From contig NZ_CP090064.1 of the NCBI RefSeq assembly GCF_023100685.1, positions 1,426,001 through 1,490,000 on the forward strand: a stretch of 64,000 nt of DNA. The letters are read 5' to 3'. The position numbers and the translations under genes are program-made. The stretch is from Proteus vulgaris (lineage in GTDB: Bacteria; Pseudomonadota; Gammaproteobacteria; Enterobacterales; Enterobacteriaceae). Positions 42,592 to 49,704 of the stretch are shown piece after piece; within the stretch, counting starts at the first letter, position 1, and the number at the start of each line of letters is the position of its first letter. The notes under the pieces were generated by a model. That model was not told the origin of the DNA. It saw only the letters and a program-made list of their open reading frames with translations, and did no database searches.

Positions 42592-42852
42592 ATGAAAGGT
42601 TTAAATTTCAAGAATCAAACAGATCGTGGGGAGCATCTAATGCAGGGAACTAATTGGGTTAATTTTGAAGCAGAAAAACCGCCAGTATCACATACAGAAT
42701 TGGTTATCGAAAATAAGTCAGGAAAAAAAATTGTTGCCAGATATTTATCTGGTGACTGTTTTGGTGGTGATCTTGGTTTTTATGATCACTACGACAATCC
42801 AATACGTGGTTTTAAGTGTGTTAGGTGGCTGGCATTGCCAGAGGGTGAATGA
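42592..42852 (+). CDS. Hypothetical phage protein
   Basis: 86 residues from ATG 42592 (GAGGTG upstream). An internal ATG at 42640 has an even better ribosome site (GGGGAG), so a 70-residue form starting MQGTNWVNFEAEKPPVS is possible. The pattern W..F....P followed by VRWLALPEGE recalls small phage DUF551-like proteins. It ends by overlapping the next gene. Confidence 0.55.
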   Translation: MKGLNFKNQTDRGEHLMQGTNWVNFEAEKPPVSHTELVIENKSGKKIVARYLSGDCFGGDLGFYDHYDNPIRGFKCVRWLALPEGE

Positions 42853-43157
42853 TGATAGAGAACAAAAAAGGAAAAGTTAATTACTTCGTCTTGAAGTGCC
42901 AATTGTTGAAATTCACAGGGCATTATGCAGACAGTGATTATATGGAAAGTATCGCCAGTGAAATTCTAGATAAATACGATATCTATGAAAAGAAACAGTA
43001 TCGAGAAACTACACTAATTCAGCGAATTAACCATATCTGGGTAATTCCAATTTTCATGATTTGCATTGTTCCTCAATGGTTAATCACTGGTAGCACTGGC
43101 GTTAGGCCATCAAGCAGAGTAGGCAAGTTGGTTAACTGGCTAATAGGTAGACCATAG
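42849..43157 (+). CDS. Hypothetical phage protein with one membrane segment
   Basis: 102 residues. A hydrophobic stretch near residues 62-79 (IWVIPIFMICIVPQWLITG) suggests one membrane helix. The N-terminal half is soluble and charged. Overlap of 4 bases with the preceding gene. Not recognised. Confidence 0.55.
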   Translation: MMIENKKGKVNYFVLKCQLLKFTGHYADSDYMESIASEILDKYDIYEKKQYRETTLIQRINHIWVIPIFMICIVPQWLITGSTGVRPSSRVGKLVNWLIGRP

Positions 43158-43181
43158 CAGCATGGAACAGGAGAGCTAACA

Positions 43182-43544
43182 GTGACAAAGAAACAGCGTG
43201 AAAAGTTACGGATGCTATTTGGTGGGCGGTGCGAGTATTGCGGTTGTGAGTTACCAGAAAAAGGGTGGCATGCGGATCATATAGAGCCAGTTCTACGCGG
43301 GCCTGATTTTATTGTTGATAATGATAAATCGGAAAACGTCGTTCCAGCGTGTGCGCCGTGTAATTTATTCAAGAAAACATATTCGATTGAGGATTTTAGA
43401 CACGAGATTAAACAGCAAGCAGATAGAGCTAGATTGTATTCAGTTAATTTCAGAACAGCGGAGCGGTTTGGGTTGATTGAATTAGTCGATAGGCCCGTAG
43501 TTTTCTGGTTTGAGCAGTATCAGCAGGAGGTTAGTAGTGGGTGA
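43182..43544 (+). CDS. HNH endonuclease domain protein
   Basis: 120 residues. HNH layout: CEYCGCELPEKGWHADHIEP provides CxxC and the catalytic His, then NDKSENVVPACAPCN supplies the Asn and a second zinc pair CxxC. GTG start with CAGGAG 7 bases upstream. It sits in the nin region, where phages carry recombination and nuclease genes. It may nick or cut DNA in recombination or packaging; specific target unknown. Confidence 0.85.
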   Translation: MTKKQREKLRMLFGGRCEYCGCELPEKGWHADHIEPVLRGPDFIVDNDKSENVVPACAPCNLFKKTYSIEDFRHEIKQQADRARLYSVNFRTAERFGLIELVDRPVVFWFEQYQQEVSSG

Positions 43545-43740
43545 ACTAAAACCTTGCCACCACTGCAGATCAGAAAAACTAGAGGTCATGCAGGTATTCT
43601 GCAACTCCTTTGTTCAATGTAAGCACTGTGGCGCAAGAGGCCCTATTGCTGAAAATATGGAATTAGCGGTCAAGTGTTGGAATGCACGAGGTAATTATGG
43701 AGAACTTCTGTCTACACGAATCAACGAAAAAGCTATTTGA
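43537..43740 (+). CDS. Lar-like restriction alleviation zinc-ribbon protein
   Basis: 67 residues from GTG 43537 (AGGAGG upstream). Two CxxC pairs (PCHHC and QCKHCGARGP) followed by ELAVKCWNARG fit the Lar/restriction-alleviation family, whose rac-prophage member reduces EcoK restriction. Overlaps HNH and ninB genes at its ends. The anti-restriction function is family-based inference; zinc binding is well supported. Confidence 0.7.
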   Translation: MGELKPCHHCRSEKLEVMQVFCNSFVQCKHCGARGPIAENMELAVKCWNARGNYGELLSTRINEKAI

Positions 43741-44140
43741 TAACAACGTAATCGAACTACTTAAATCCCACCAAAAACTCAGTGTCACAATCAAGCCATA
43801 CAAGCCCAAAAGAAGCCTTTCTCAAAACTCATTAAGCCATGTTTGGTACAAAGAAATTAGCGACTACTTGATTAAGTCAGGTCGTGAGTTCTGTACTGAA
43901 TCGTGGGTGAAGGAAAGTTTAAAGGCCACTTACTTGGGGTTTGAGGCAACTGAATACACCGATGTGTTAACAGGCGAAAAAACGCAACGAGAGACACTTA
44001 AGCGCACTTCAAAATTAGATAAAGGGGAAATGCATCACTTCTTACAGAGAGTTGAGGCATGGGCTTCGCAGTTCGGTTTGATACTAACTACTCCAGAAGA
44101 TAGCGAGTATATGAAATTGAAAAGGGAACAGGATGAATAA
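43697..44140 (+). CDS. ninB: NinB (Orf) recombination mediator
   Basis: 147 residues from ATG 43697 (GAGGTAATT upstream). Family pattern IKPYKPKRSLSQNSLSHVWY, typical of NinB, with LKRTSKLDKGEMHHFLQRVE and WASQFGLILTTPED near the end. NinB/Orf binds single-stranded DNA and SSB and substitutes for RecFOR in phage recombination. Fits the presence of ERF, SSB and NinG. Confidence 0.9.
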   Translation: MENFCLHESTKKLFDNNVIELLKSHQKLSVTIKPYKPKRSLSQNSLSHVWYKEISDYLIKSGREFCTESWVKESLKATYLGFEATEYTDVLTGEKTQRETLKRTSKLDKGEMHHFLQRVEAWASQFGLILTTPEDSEYMKLKREQDE

Positions 44141-44142
44141 TT

Positions 44143-44541
44143 ATGGCTAGAGATAACTTTCCAATAGAAAACGCAATCACAATTATCAAATCCGTAAGGC
44201 ATTTAGAGTTATTTGACACCAAAACAGCTCTCTTAATGACAGGTTTAACGATCAACCAATGTCGAGAAACAATCATGCATCTCAAAAAGATAGGAGCAAT
44301 AAGAAAGTCTGATAAAAGTGCGTGGAAGTTTGTCGTTTGTGATAACGCGATACAGTTAATCAAATCATATGCTGGCGATAGAGAAGAGGTAAAAATAGTT
44401 AGACAGAAGGCGAGAGAGTTTAAAACTCGGCCCATGAAGTTTGTGAAAAAGGCAAACACGGCAGGCATGGGTAATCCGATGTTGATGAAAATAGACTCGT
44501 TACTCAAAGGAGTCCGTAATGAACTGCATGTCATGCAATAG
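44143..44541 (+). CDS. Hypothetical phage protein, winged-helix-like
   Basis: 132 residues, basic. The segment DTKTALLMTGLTINQCRETIMHLKKIGAIRK (seen in parts) looks like a small winged helix, followed by a charged tail. Starts 2 bases after ninB stop. Not recognised. Confidence 0.6.
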   Translation: MARDNFPIENAITIIKSVRHLELFDTKTALLMTGLTINQCRETIMHLKKIGAIRKSDKSAWKFVVCDNAIQLIKSYAGDREEVKIVRQKAREFKTRPMKFVKKANTAGMGNPMLMKIDSLLKGVRNELHVMQ

Positions 44542-44662
44542 ACAGCTAACAGATGAGGAAATTTACGTGTGTGATGAGTGCGTAAATGAATATCCACATC
44601 TTGAGGTGATGGAAATAGTGAAAGGAGAGGGAGATGCAGAAGCTAAGGCGACGGCGCTGTAA
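44519..44662 (+). CDS. Small zinc-ribbon protein
   Basis: 47 residues (starts MNCMSCNRQLTDEE) with two CxxC pairs (CMSC and CDEC) and a short acidic C-terminus. AAAGGAG lies 7 bases before the ATG. It overlaps the previous gene by 23 and NinG by 29 bases. Likely a small rubredoxin-like knuckle; function unknown. Confidence 0.65.
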   Translation: MNCMSCNRQLTDEEIYVCDECVNEYPHLEVMEIVKGEGDAEAKATAL

Positions 44663-45230
44663 AATATGCCGAGAATGGTTTCACCCTAAATATGACAATA
44701 TTGAATGGTGTTGCCCAGAACATGGATTTGAATTATCCAAACAACGAAGAAATAAAGACAGAGAAAAAGCGATAGCAAAACTTAAAAAGGAGCAAAGAGA
44801 AAAGGAAGTTAAAGCAAAAGATAAACTCAAAGTCCGCAAGTTAGCAGTAAAACCCCTCTCATATTTCATCAAACAAGCACAGACCGCATTCAACGCATAC
44901 ATCCGTGAAAGAGATAAAGACCTCCCGTGTATCAGTTGTGGTCGTTTTCACGAAGGTCAGTATCACGCAGGACATTATAGAACGACAAGAGCAATGCCAG
45001 AGTTGCGTTTTGATGAAGATAACGTCCATAAACAATGCGCCCCATGTAATAACCATCTATCGGGAAATATCGAAAATTACACGCCTCGACTAATAGAAAA
45101 AATTGGTCAAGAGCGTTTCGATCGCCTAATGAGTTCTCATGAGTTGCCAAAGTGGAAGCGCGAGGATTATGAGCGGATACGTGATCACTATCGAGCAAAG
45201 TTGAAGGAGCTGAAAGATGAGGAGCGATAA
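44634..45230 (+). CDS. ninG: NinG (Rap) recombination endonuclease
   Basis: 198 residues. N-terminal CKICREWF...WCCPEHG zinc cluster, a long lysine-rich helix, then CISCGRFHEGQYHAGHY and HKQCAPCNNHLSGN, the HNH-like NinG nuclease core. NinG/Rap cleaves branched recombination intermediates. AAAGGAGAGGG precedes the ATG. Works with NinB and ERF in phage recombination. Confidence 0.93.
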   Translation: MQKLRRRRCKICREWFHPKYDNIEWCCPEHGFELSKQRRNKDREKAIAKLKKEQREKEVKAKDKLKVRKLAVKPLSYFIKQAQTAFNAYIRERDKDLPCISCGRFHEGQYHAGHYRTTRAMPELRFDEDNVHKQCAPCNNHLSGNIENYTPRLIEKIGQERFDRLMSSHELPKWKREDYERIRDHYRAKLKELKDEER

Positions 45231-45432
45231 ATACAAAAGCCTACTAGTTGCTATTACTGTGGCAAGACGGTTATCCAGAGAGTCACTAAAAAGGCAAAGT
45301 TTTAGCGTGGTTCAGCTACCTATGGGCATCTTATCAGTATTGGTTACTAGCGATGCAAAGCGTAGGAAGAAATCTATTGTCTACTCAGTAAGTGGCGATG
45401 GTCATCACACAGTATTACCGGAGGCGAGATGA
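45217..45432 (+). CDS. Hypothetical phage protein
   Basis: 71 residues, basic (RRLSRESLKRQSF; KRRKKSIVYSV). No membrane segment. Overlaps NinG by 14 bases and the Q gene by 4. Not recognised. Charge suggests nucleic-acid contact. Confidence 0.55.
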   Translation: MRSDKYKSLLVAITVARRLSRESLKRQSFSVVQLPMGILSVLVTSDAKRRKKSIVYSVSGDGHHTVLPEAR

Positions 45433-46268
45433 GACTTGCAGATTTACCAAAATATTTTTCACCAAAAAGCATTATGTTTAGTGACTCTCCATCTGCAACA
45501 GCGACTGATAATCTAACAATCACTGATGTAATGGCCTCGCTTGGTTTGGCGACCTCTAAAGCGAGAATGGGGATTGAGTTGTTTTTGGCGAAACAAGGGA
45601 TCAATCAACCAACTGAAGCAGTGGAGAGTATTCATCAATATGCAATAACTCAGGCTCACAAATATAGTGCTATTGGAAAGCTTAGTGAGAATGATAGAGG
45701 AACACTTCTGCAAATACTCGCAAATTATGCATTTCAGGATTATGCAAGAAGCGCAGCCAGTAAAAAGGCATGCCCTGATTGTGACGGTGGATTTATTGAG
45801 GTAGAGGTATTCACCACTAAACAGCACACCCACTTTGCAGCTAAAGAAATTATTAAATTCAACAAGAAGATGGGAGTGAAAATAACTCCATCTGACTATT
45901 CAAAATACAGGGAGATTAGAGAAAAAACTAAGGTGATTTGCAAAACCTGCAATGGGAAAGGGGAGGTGAGTCACTCGTGCCGATGTAATGGCAGGGGTGA
46001 AACTTTGGATAAGGTGGAAACAAAAAAACAAGGAATTCCAGTTTTTAAAACTTGCCCTAAGTGTTCAGGTCGTGGCTATTCAAGATTGCCGGCAGAAGAT
46101 GTTAGGCGAGAGATATGCTCACAATTGTTTGAACTGCCAGAAACAACCTGGCGTAGAAACTTTAAACCATTCTACGAGATGTTGATTCAGGAGTGCTTTA
46201 AGGAAGAGGCTAATGCAGAAAAAGTTCTACAAAATGTAACAAAAAGAGAAAATGAATATATAAATTAG
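45429..46268 (+). CDS. Q-type antitermination protein
   Basis: 279 residues. It contains a DnaJ-like cysteine cluster: CPDCDGGFIEVEVF, CKTCNGKGEV, CRCNGRGE and CPKCSGRGYSRLP, followed by VRREICSQLFELPETTWRR, as in the phage 82/21-type Q proteins. Q binds at the late promoter and lets polymerase pass the terminator before the lysis genes. It is the last gene of the rightward operon, followed by a candidate pR' promoter and a terminator. Confidence 0.85.
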   Translation: MRLADLPKYFSPKSIMFSDSPSATATDNLTITDVMASLGLATSKARMGIELFLAKQGINQPTEAVESIHQYAITQAHKYSAIGKLSENDRGTLLQILANYAFQDYARSAASKKACPDCDGGFIEVEVFTTKQHTHFAAKEIIKFNKKMGVKITPSDYSKYREIREKTKVICKTCNGKGEVSHSCRCNGRGETLDKVETKKQGIPVFKTCPKCSGRGYSRLPAEDVRREICSQLFELPETTWRRNFKPFYEMLIQECFKEEANAEKVLQNVTKRENEYIN

Positions 46269-46286
46269 CTTGTGAGTAGAAATAAG

Positions 46287-46315
46287 TTGATCTTTTGGCG
46301 GAGATGGGCTATCGT
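46287..46315 (+). promoter_or_regulatory. Candidate late promoter pR'
   Basis: TTGATC (46287-46292) and TATCGT (46310-46315) are 17 bases apart, just after the Q gene and about 50 bases before a strong terminator. This is the classical place for the Q-dependent late promoter. Confidence 0.55.
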
Positions 46316-46365
46316 GATTCTAACGATGAGTTATTGCCATTTCGTTAACGTTAAAAGAATTCAAG

Positions 46366-46388
46366 ACCTCGCTTCGGCGGGGTTTTTT
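46366..46388 (+). terminator. tR'-like terminator
   Basis: ACCTCGC-TTCG-GCGGGGT forms a 7-bp stem with a tetraloop and one G-T pair, followed by TTTTTT. It would stop late transcription unless Q acts. Confidence 0.88.
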
Positions 46389-46408
46389 GTTATCTGGAGT
46401 TTGTATGT

Positions 46409-46567
46409 ATGACGAATTCGAAGGGTTCTAAATATCCAACTAGGGCTGACTTGGCTAAAGCTAAACCCTACGCCGAGCGCGATAAATTGTCAGAAGAAGA
46501 GCGCAAAGAAAGGAGTCGGAAGTTTAATGATTCTCTATTTTTCGGCAATGGGTATCTCAAACTTTAA
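46409..46567 (+). CDS. Hypothetical small charged phage protein
   Basis: 52 residues (starts MTNSKGSKYPTRADLAK), with a charged middle (ERDKLSEEERKERSRKF) and the end NDSLFFGNGYLKL. GGAG lies 9 bases before this ATG; another ATG 4 bases upstream gives only 8 codons. It is the first reading frame after tR' and before the lysis cassette. Not recognised. Confidence 0.6.
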   Translation: MTNSKGSKYPTRADLAKAKPYAERDKLSEEERKERSRKFNDSLFFGNGYLKL

Positions 46568-46698
46568 TTCCCCCGAATTCGAGGGTGTTACCTTCATTGA
46601 TGAGGGTAACATAGTTTAAGTTATTGATATTTATCCAGAGTGCTTATTTGCATTGTGGTAATCCAACCATCCGGAATTACCGGATAGTTCACATTCAG

Positions 46699-46722
46699 AA
46701 GATCGCTTAGGCGGTCTTTTTT
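46699..46722 (+). terminator. Terminator before the holin gene
   Basis: AAGATCGC-TTAG-GCGGTCTT with one T-G pair and TTTTTT following. A separate ATCCGG-AATTA-CCGGAT hairpin lies at 46670-46686. Together they form a second block to transcription before lysis genes. The rest of 46568-46821 shows no gene. Confidence 0.8.
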
Positions 46723-46821
46723 CGTATATGCCGACCACAGAATCAATCACAACACCTCACATTCACACAAGAGCTGTGAGTCGGCGTTCTATTAACTAAT
46801 TCCTCCAAATAGGGGGTGAGT

Positions 46822-47139
46822 ATGAATCATATGAAAGAAAACCCCGATTTATGGGCTCAAATGCTTAACCTCATCGTTATGAATAAAGAACAGGGAATTA
46901 GTGCAATTCTAGCTGGCTCAATGGCAGTTCTTCGAGGTCGATACAATGGCGGTGGATGGGGCAAGACTCTTATTGACGGCTTGATGTGTGCATTCTTCGC
47001 TTGGTTTGTAAAAGACCTATTAACTCTTCTTGGTATTAATCACGAGTTGGCATATCTAGCTAGCGTGTTTATTGGGTATGTCGGTGTTGATGCGTTAAGT
47101 AAAATTATTAAAGGCAGGGCGGGGGTGAAAAGTGAGTAA
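46822..47139 (+). CDS. Lambda S-type holin with dual start
   Basis: 105 residues, clearly related to lambda S: NKEQGISAILAGSMAVLRGRYNGG, then LMCAFFAWFVKDLL and ASVFIGYVGVDALS make three membrane helices. It makes inner-membrane lesions that release the endolysin. The start MNHMK has two ATGs, at 46822 and 46831, three codons apart with one strong ribosome site (AGGGGGTGAG) before them. This is the arrangement by which lambda makes an antiholin and a holin. Confidence 0.92.
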   Translation: MNHMKENPDLWAQMLNLIVMNKEQGISAILAGSMAVLRGRYNGGGWGKTLIDGLMCAFFAWFVKDLLTLLGINHELAYLASVFIGYVGVDALSKIIKGRAGVKSE

Positions 47140-47524
47140 GTTTAGATTAAGCAGACGTAGCGAAGAAAACCTCCGTGGCGTTCATCCTGATTTGGTTAAG
47201 GTAGTACATCGAGCATTAGAAATTACCGATATTGATTTTATGGTGATTGAAGGTAAGCGTAACGAAGCCCGTCAACGACAATTAGTTGCAAGTGGTAAAA
47301 GTCAAACAATGAATAGTCGCCACTTAACTGGCCACGCTGTTGATTGTGCTCCTCTGGTAAATAACCAGATCCCATGGAACGATTGGTCATACTTTAAAAA
47401 AGTCGCTGATGCCATGATGCAAGCGGCGAAAGAGTTCGGCGTCGATATCGAATGGGGCGGTAACTGGAAAACATTTAAAGATGGCCCTCATTTCCAATTA
47501 ACCCATAAGACATATCCAGCATGA
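47132..47524 (+). CDS. M15-family endolysin (L-alanyl-D-glutamate endopeptidase)
   Basis: 130 residues. The metal-binding residues of M15 lysins are present: His64 and Asp71 in SRHLTGHAVD and His120 in DGPHFQL. The fold also includes IEGKRNEARQ. It cleaves the peptide stem of peptidoglycan after holin triggering. No signal sequence. GTG start with GGGGGTGA upstream, overlap of 8 bases with the holin gene. Confidence 0.93.
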   Translation: MSKFRLSRRSEENLRGVHPDLVKVVHRALEITDIDFMVIEGKRNEARQRQLVASGKSQTMNSRHLTGHAVDCAPLVNNQIPWNDWSYFKKVADAMMQAAKEFGVDIEWGGNWKTFKDGPHFQLTHKTYPA

Positions 47525-47898
47525 ACACGCTAACTAAGGTATTGGCTGGACTACTGGCAATATCCGCATTCTGGCTATGGTGGGTAACAGATGATTACGA
47601 CAAATTAAGTAAAGATTACAGCGCAGCAACCAATCAGCTATCTCGTCAGCAAGCCATTACAGAAAACGCCAACCGCACATTCAGGATTATCAATAATGTC
47701 TCATCGACTAATAGCGAAAAGCGGAATAGGTCAGCCGTGGATTCTGAAAAAGTTAAAACGGTTATCAAAACTGTTCTTATCAATAATGATTGCGCCAATA
47801 CTGCTATTCCTAATGACGCTCTTATCAGGATGCACGACTATTCAGAAAGAATACGTGCCAGTGGAACATATAGCGATACCGGCACACCTAACCGCTGA
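47521..47898 (+). CDS. Rz-type inner-membrane spanin
   Basis: 125 residues. One N-terminal membrane helix (VLAGLLAISAFWLWWV, about residues 7-22) followed by a coiled-coil-like periplasmic part (DYDKLSKDYSAATNQLSRQQ), as in i-spanins (DUF2570-like). It overlaps the endolysin stop (ATGA). The 3' third also encodes Rz1 in the +1 frame. Role: fuses inner and outer membranes in the last step of lysis. Confidence 0.82.
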   Translation: MNTLTKVLAGLLAISAFWLWWVTDDYDKLSKDYSAATNQLSRQQAITENANRTFRIINNVSSTNSEKRNRSAVDSEKVKTVIKTVLINNDCANTAIPNDALIRMHDYSERIRASGTYSDTGTPNR

Positions 47899-48043
47899 TT
47901 GTCTATTGCCATACATACCCGAACAAATGACATGGGGAGAATCCTTAATGTTAAATATCTCCCTGTTATCGGTTATTGAGCAATGTAACTCAGACAAGAA
48001 AGCAATACGGGAAATTGAACAACAACGACAGGTGATGAAATGA
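47786..48043 (+). CDS. Rz1-type outer-membrane lipoprotein spanin
   Basis: About 85 residues, in a different frame from Rz and extending beyond its end. Lipobox LLSGC predicts lipidation after MIAPILLFLMTLLSGC; the mature part is short and contains prolines. The start is uncertain: ATG 47786 (used) or 47813, neither with a strong ribosome site, probably by coupling to Rz. Signal, lipobox and location identify the partner spanin. Confidence 0.8.
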   Translation: MIAPILLFLMTLLSGCTTIQKEYVPVEHIAIPAHLTADCLLPYIPEQMTWGESLMLNISLLSVIEQCNSDKKAIREIEQQRQVMK

Positions 48044-48204
48044 ATCAAAAAAATGAATCTGAATTTGACGCAGTAGTTAAACCAATAATGAAGTATCTTG
48101 CAGAAAACTATCATCCTCACGTTAAGGTTGTGGTAGATAGCTCCACCGCAGAACTCGTTGAGGTTCATAACTCAATTTCTACAGATGAATTTATCAAAGA
48201 TTAA
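48040..48204 (+). CDS. Hypothetical small phage protein
   Basis: 54 residues (starts MNQKNESEFDAVVKPIMKYL), acidic with a helical N-terminus and beta-like HVKVVVDSSTAELVEVH. AGGTGA precedes the ATG, which overlaps the Rz1 stop (ATGA). Last gene of the lysis cassette. Not recognised. Confidence 0.62.
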   Translation: MNQKNESEFDAVVKPIMKYLAENYHPHVKVVVDSSTAELVEVHNSISTDEFIKD

Positions 48205-48211
48205 TAACGAG

Positions 48212-48233
48212 CCTCGCAATAGCGGGGTTTTTT
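48212..48233 (+). terminator. Terminator after the lysis cassette
   Basis: CCTCGC-AATA-GCGGGG with one T-G pair is followed by TTTTTT, 8 bases after the small gene's stop. Confidence 0.85.
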
Positions 48234-48519
48234 AATGGCTTCTTCGCAAATAAGTGAGGTGGTCCATATCTTGCTGACGGGTAAGCCGTAAGTGACCAAA
48301 GTAACGTAGTGATACGTGATGATGGTTGCGAATAGTCATAATGATTTACTCCATTCTTCGCTAATAGATATATAGCGTACAAATTTAGTGTCACGCCCGA
48401 CACACATAAACCAAAGAACCTTTCAGGATGAGCCTTGAGGATAATCAGCAGTGGTCTGGTTAACCCTCTTTGGGCTGGTTACTCCTGGGCGCAAGGTTCA
48501 TCTCTAAAAGGAACTAACT
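48234..48519 (+). promoter_or_regulatory. Structured leader region upstream of rha
   Basis: No convincing gene in 285 bases. GATGAGCCTTG (48427-48437) can pair with CAAGGTTCATC (48492-48502) over 11 positions with one G-T, enclosing smaller hairpins and ending 17 bases before the rha start. GTGTC-ACGCCC-GACAC near 48389-48404 is another hairpin. The region may be a regulatory 5' leader or a small RNA. Confidence 0.45.
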
Positions 48520-49209
48520 ATGAAACACTTAATCAAGAAATCAGGTAATCAACCAGTAGTAACAACTGACGTCATCGCTAATGAGTTTGGAAGAGATCAC
48601 TTCCGAGTGATGAATAGTATTGAATCGTTAATTGCATCTCAACATTTAGGAGCCTCCGATTTCAGAGCCTCCTCTTATGTTACTAAACAGAAAAAAGAAC
48701 TCCCTTGTTATGAACTAACTGAGCGCGGGTTTCTGATCGCGATGCCATTTATTGGTGGGGAGAAAGCAAGGGATGGGCAAGTTAGACTAGTTGATAGTTT
48801 TATTCAGTTCCGTGAAAAAGCAGCGAAAGAGGCTAAAGTTCAAATAGAGCGCAACATTGCTCGAATGGAATATAAGCCAATGACCGATGCTGTGAAAGAA
48901 AGCAAGATCCAAGAAGGTAAAGAACCGGCTCATTATCATTTCAGTAATGAAGCTGACTTAATTAATCGCATAGTGCTTGGTGTATCGTCTGCAAAATTCA
49001 GAAAAGACAATGACATTGGCAAAACCGACCCAATTCGTGATTATCTTTCACATCAGCAAATCCATGCAATAACCGAACTACAAAGAGCTAACACAGTGTT
49101 TATCTCGATGGGGTGGGATTTTGAGCAACGAAAGGATGAATTAACTAAGTTGTTCAATAAAAACCATAAGCAACCATTACTTGATGAGATGCATAGATTA
49201 GCAGCGTAA
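48520..49209 (+). CDS. rha: Rha-family phage regulatory protein
   Basis: 229 residues. The N-terminal Rha domain (PF09669) has VTTDVIANEFGRDHFRVM, KKELPCYELTERGFLIAMPF and GGEKARDGQVRLVDSF. The C-terminal half carries a helical domain (SNEADLINRIVLGVSS; RDYLSHQQIHAITELQRAN) shared with other phage antirepressor-like proteins. Rha blocks growth of certain phages in IHF-deficient hosts. AAAGGAAC precedes the ATG. It stands alone between a structured leader and the terminase genes. Confidence 0.88.
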   Translation: MKHLIKKSGNQPVVTTDVIANEFGRDHFRVMNSIESLIASQHLGASDFRASSYVTKQKKELPCYELTERGFLIAMPFIGGEKARDGQVRLVDSFIQFREKAAKEAKVQIERNIARMEYKPMTDAVKESKIQEGKEPAHYHFSNEADLINRIVLGVSSAKFRKDNDIGKTDPIRDYLSHQQIHAITELQRANTVFISMGWDFEQRKDELTKLFNKNHKQPLLDEMHRLAA

Positions 49210-49305
49210 AATTGCGCTTTGCTTATAAATCAATAAATTACCGATGCACTAAAAGTTGCATCACATGAATAAGCCCTAGTGGCCTTTTTTATTTAAGGAA
49301 TGGAT

Positions 49306-49704
49306 ATGGCACTGACAGTTAAGCAAGAAAAATTCTGTCAGGCATACGTCGAAACAGGTAATGCGTCTGAAGCTTATCGAATGGCGTATGCCACAGATAA
49401 AATGAAGGCAACCTCAATAAACTCAAAAGCGTATGAATTGTTGAATAACGGTGAGGTTACGGTGAGGGTTGCGCAACTTCAACAAGAGCACCGGACAAAG
49501 CACGACATTACCGTTTCTGATTTACTTAAAGAACTGGAAGAGGCTCGGCAAAAAGCACTATCCGCAGAAACACCGCAAGCATCAGCAGCAGTGGCGGCAA
49601 CAATGGGAAAAGCTAGATTAACCGGCTTGGATAAAGTTGTTATCGATCTAACCGCTGACGTGAAAGTCGAGAATCGTTCTATCAAGGATATATTCGATGG
49701 CTAA
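49306..49704 (+). CDS. Terminase small subunit
   Basis: 132 residues (Terminase_2 family). N-terminal helix-turn-helix region [20 protein letters not shown] with [21 protein letters not shown], which recognises the packaging site, then a helical oligomerisation region. ATG 49306 has AAGGA six bases upstream; the ATG at 49300 is too close to it. Overlaps the large subunit gene by 8 bases. Confidence 0.93.
   Translation: MALTVKQEKFCQAYVETGNASEAYRMAYATDKMKATSINSKAYELLNNGEVTVRVAQLQQEHRTKHDITVSDLLKELEEARQKALSAETPQASAAVAATMGKARLTGLDKVVIDLTADVKVENRSIKDIFDG

Noticed and set aside
48239..48295. 18-codon frame just after the lysis terminator
   Set aside because: Start lies at the terminator T tract with no Shine-Dalgarno.
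48194..48403. 69-codon open frame on the minus strand before rha
   Set aside because: It runs through the strong terminator after the lysis genes, has no ribosome site and reads against the operon.
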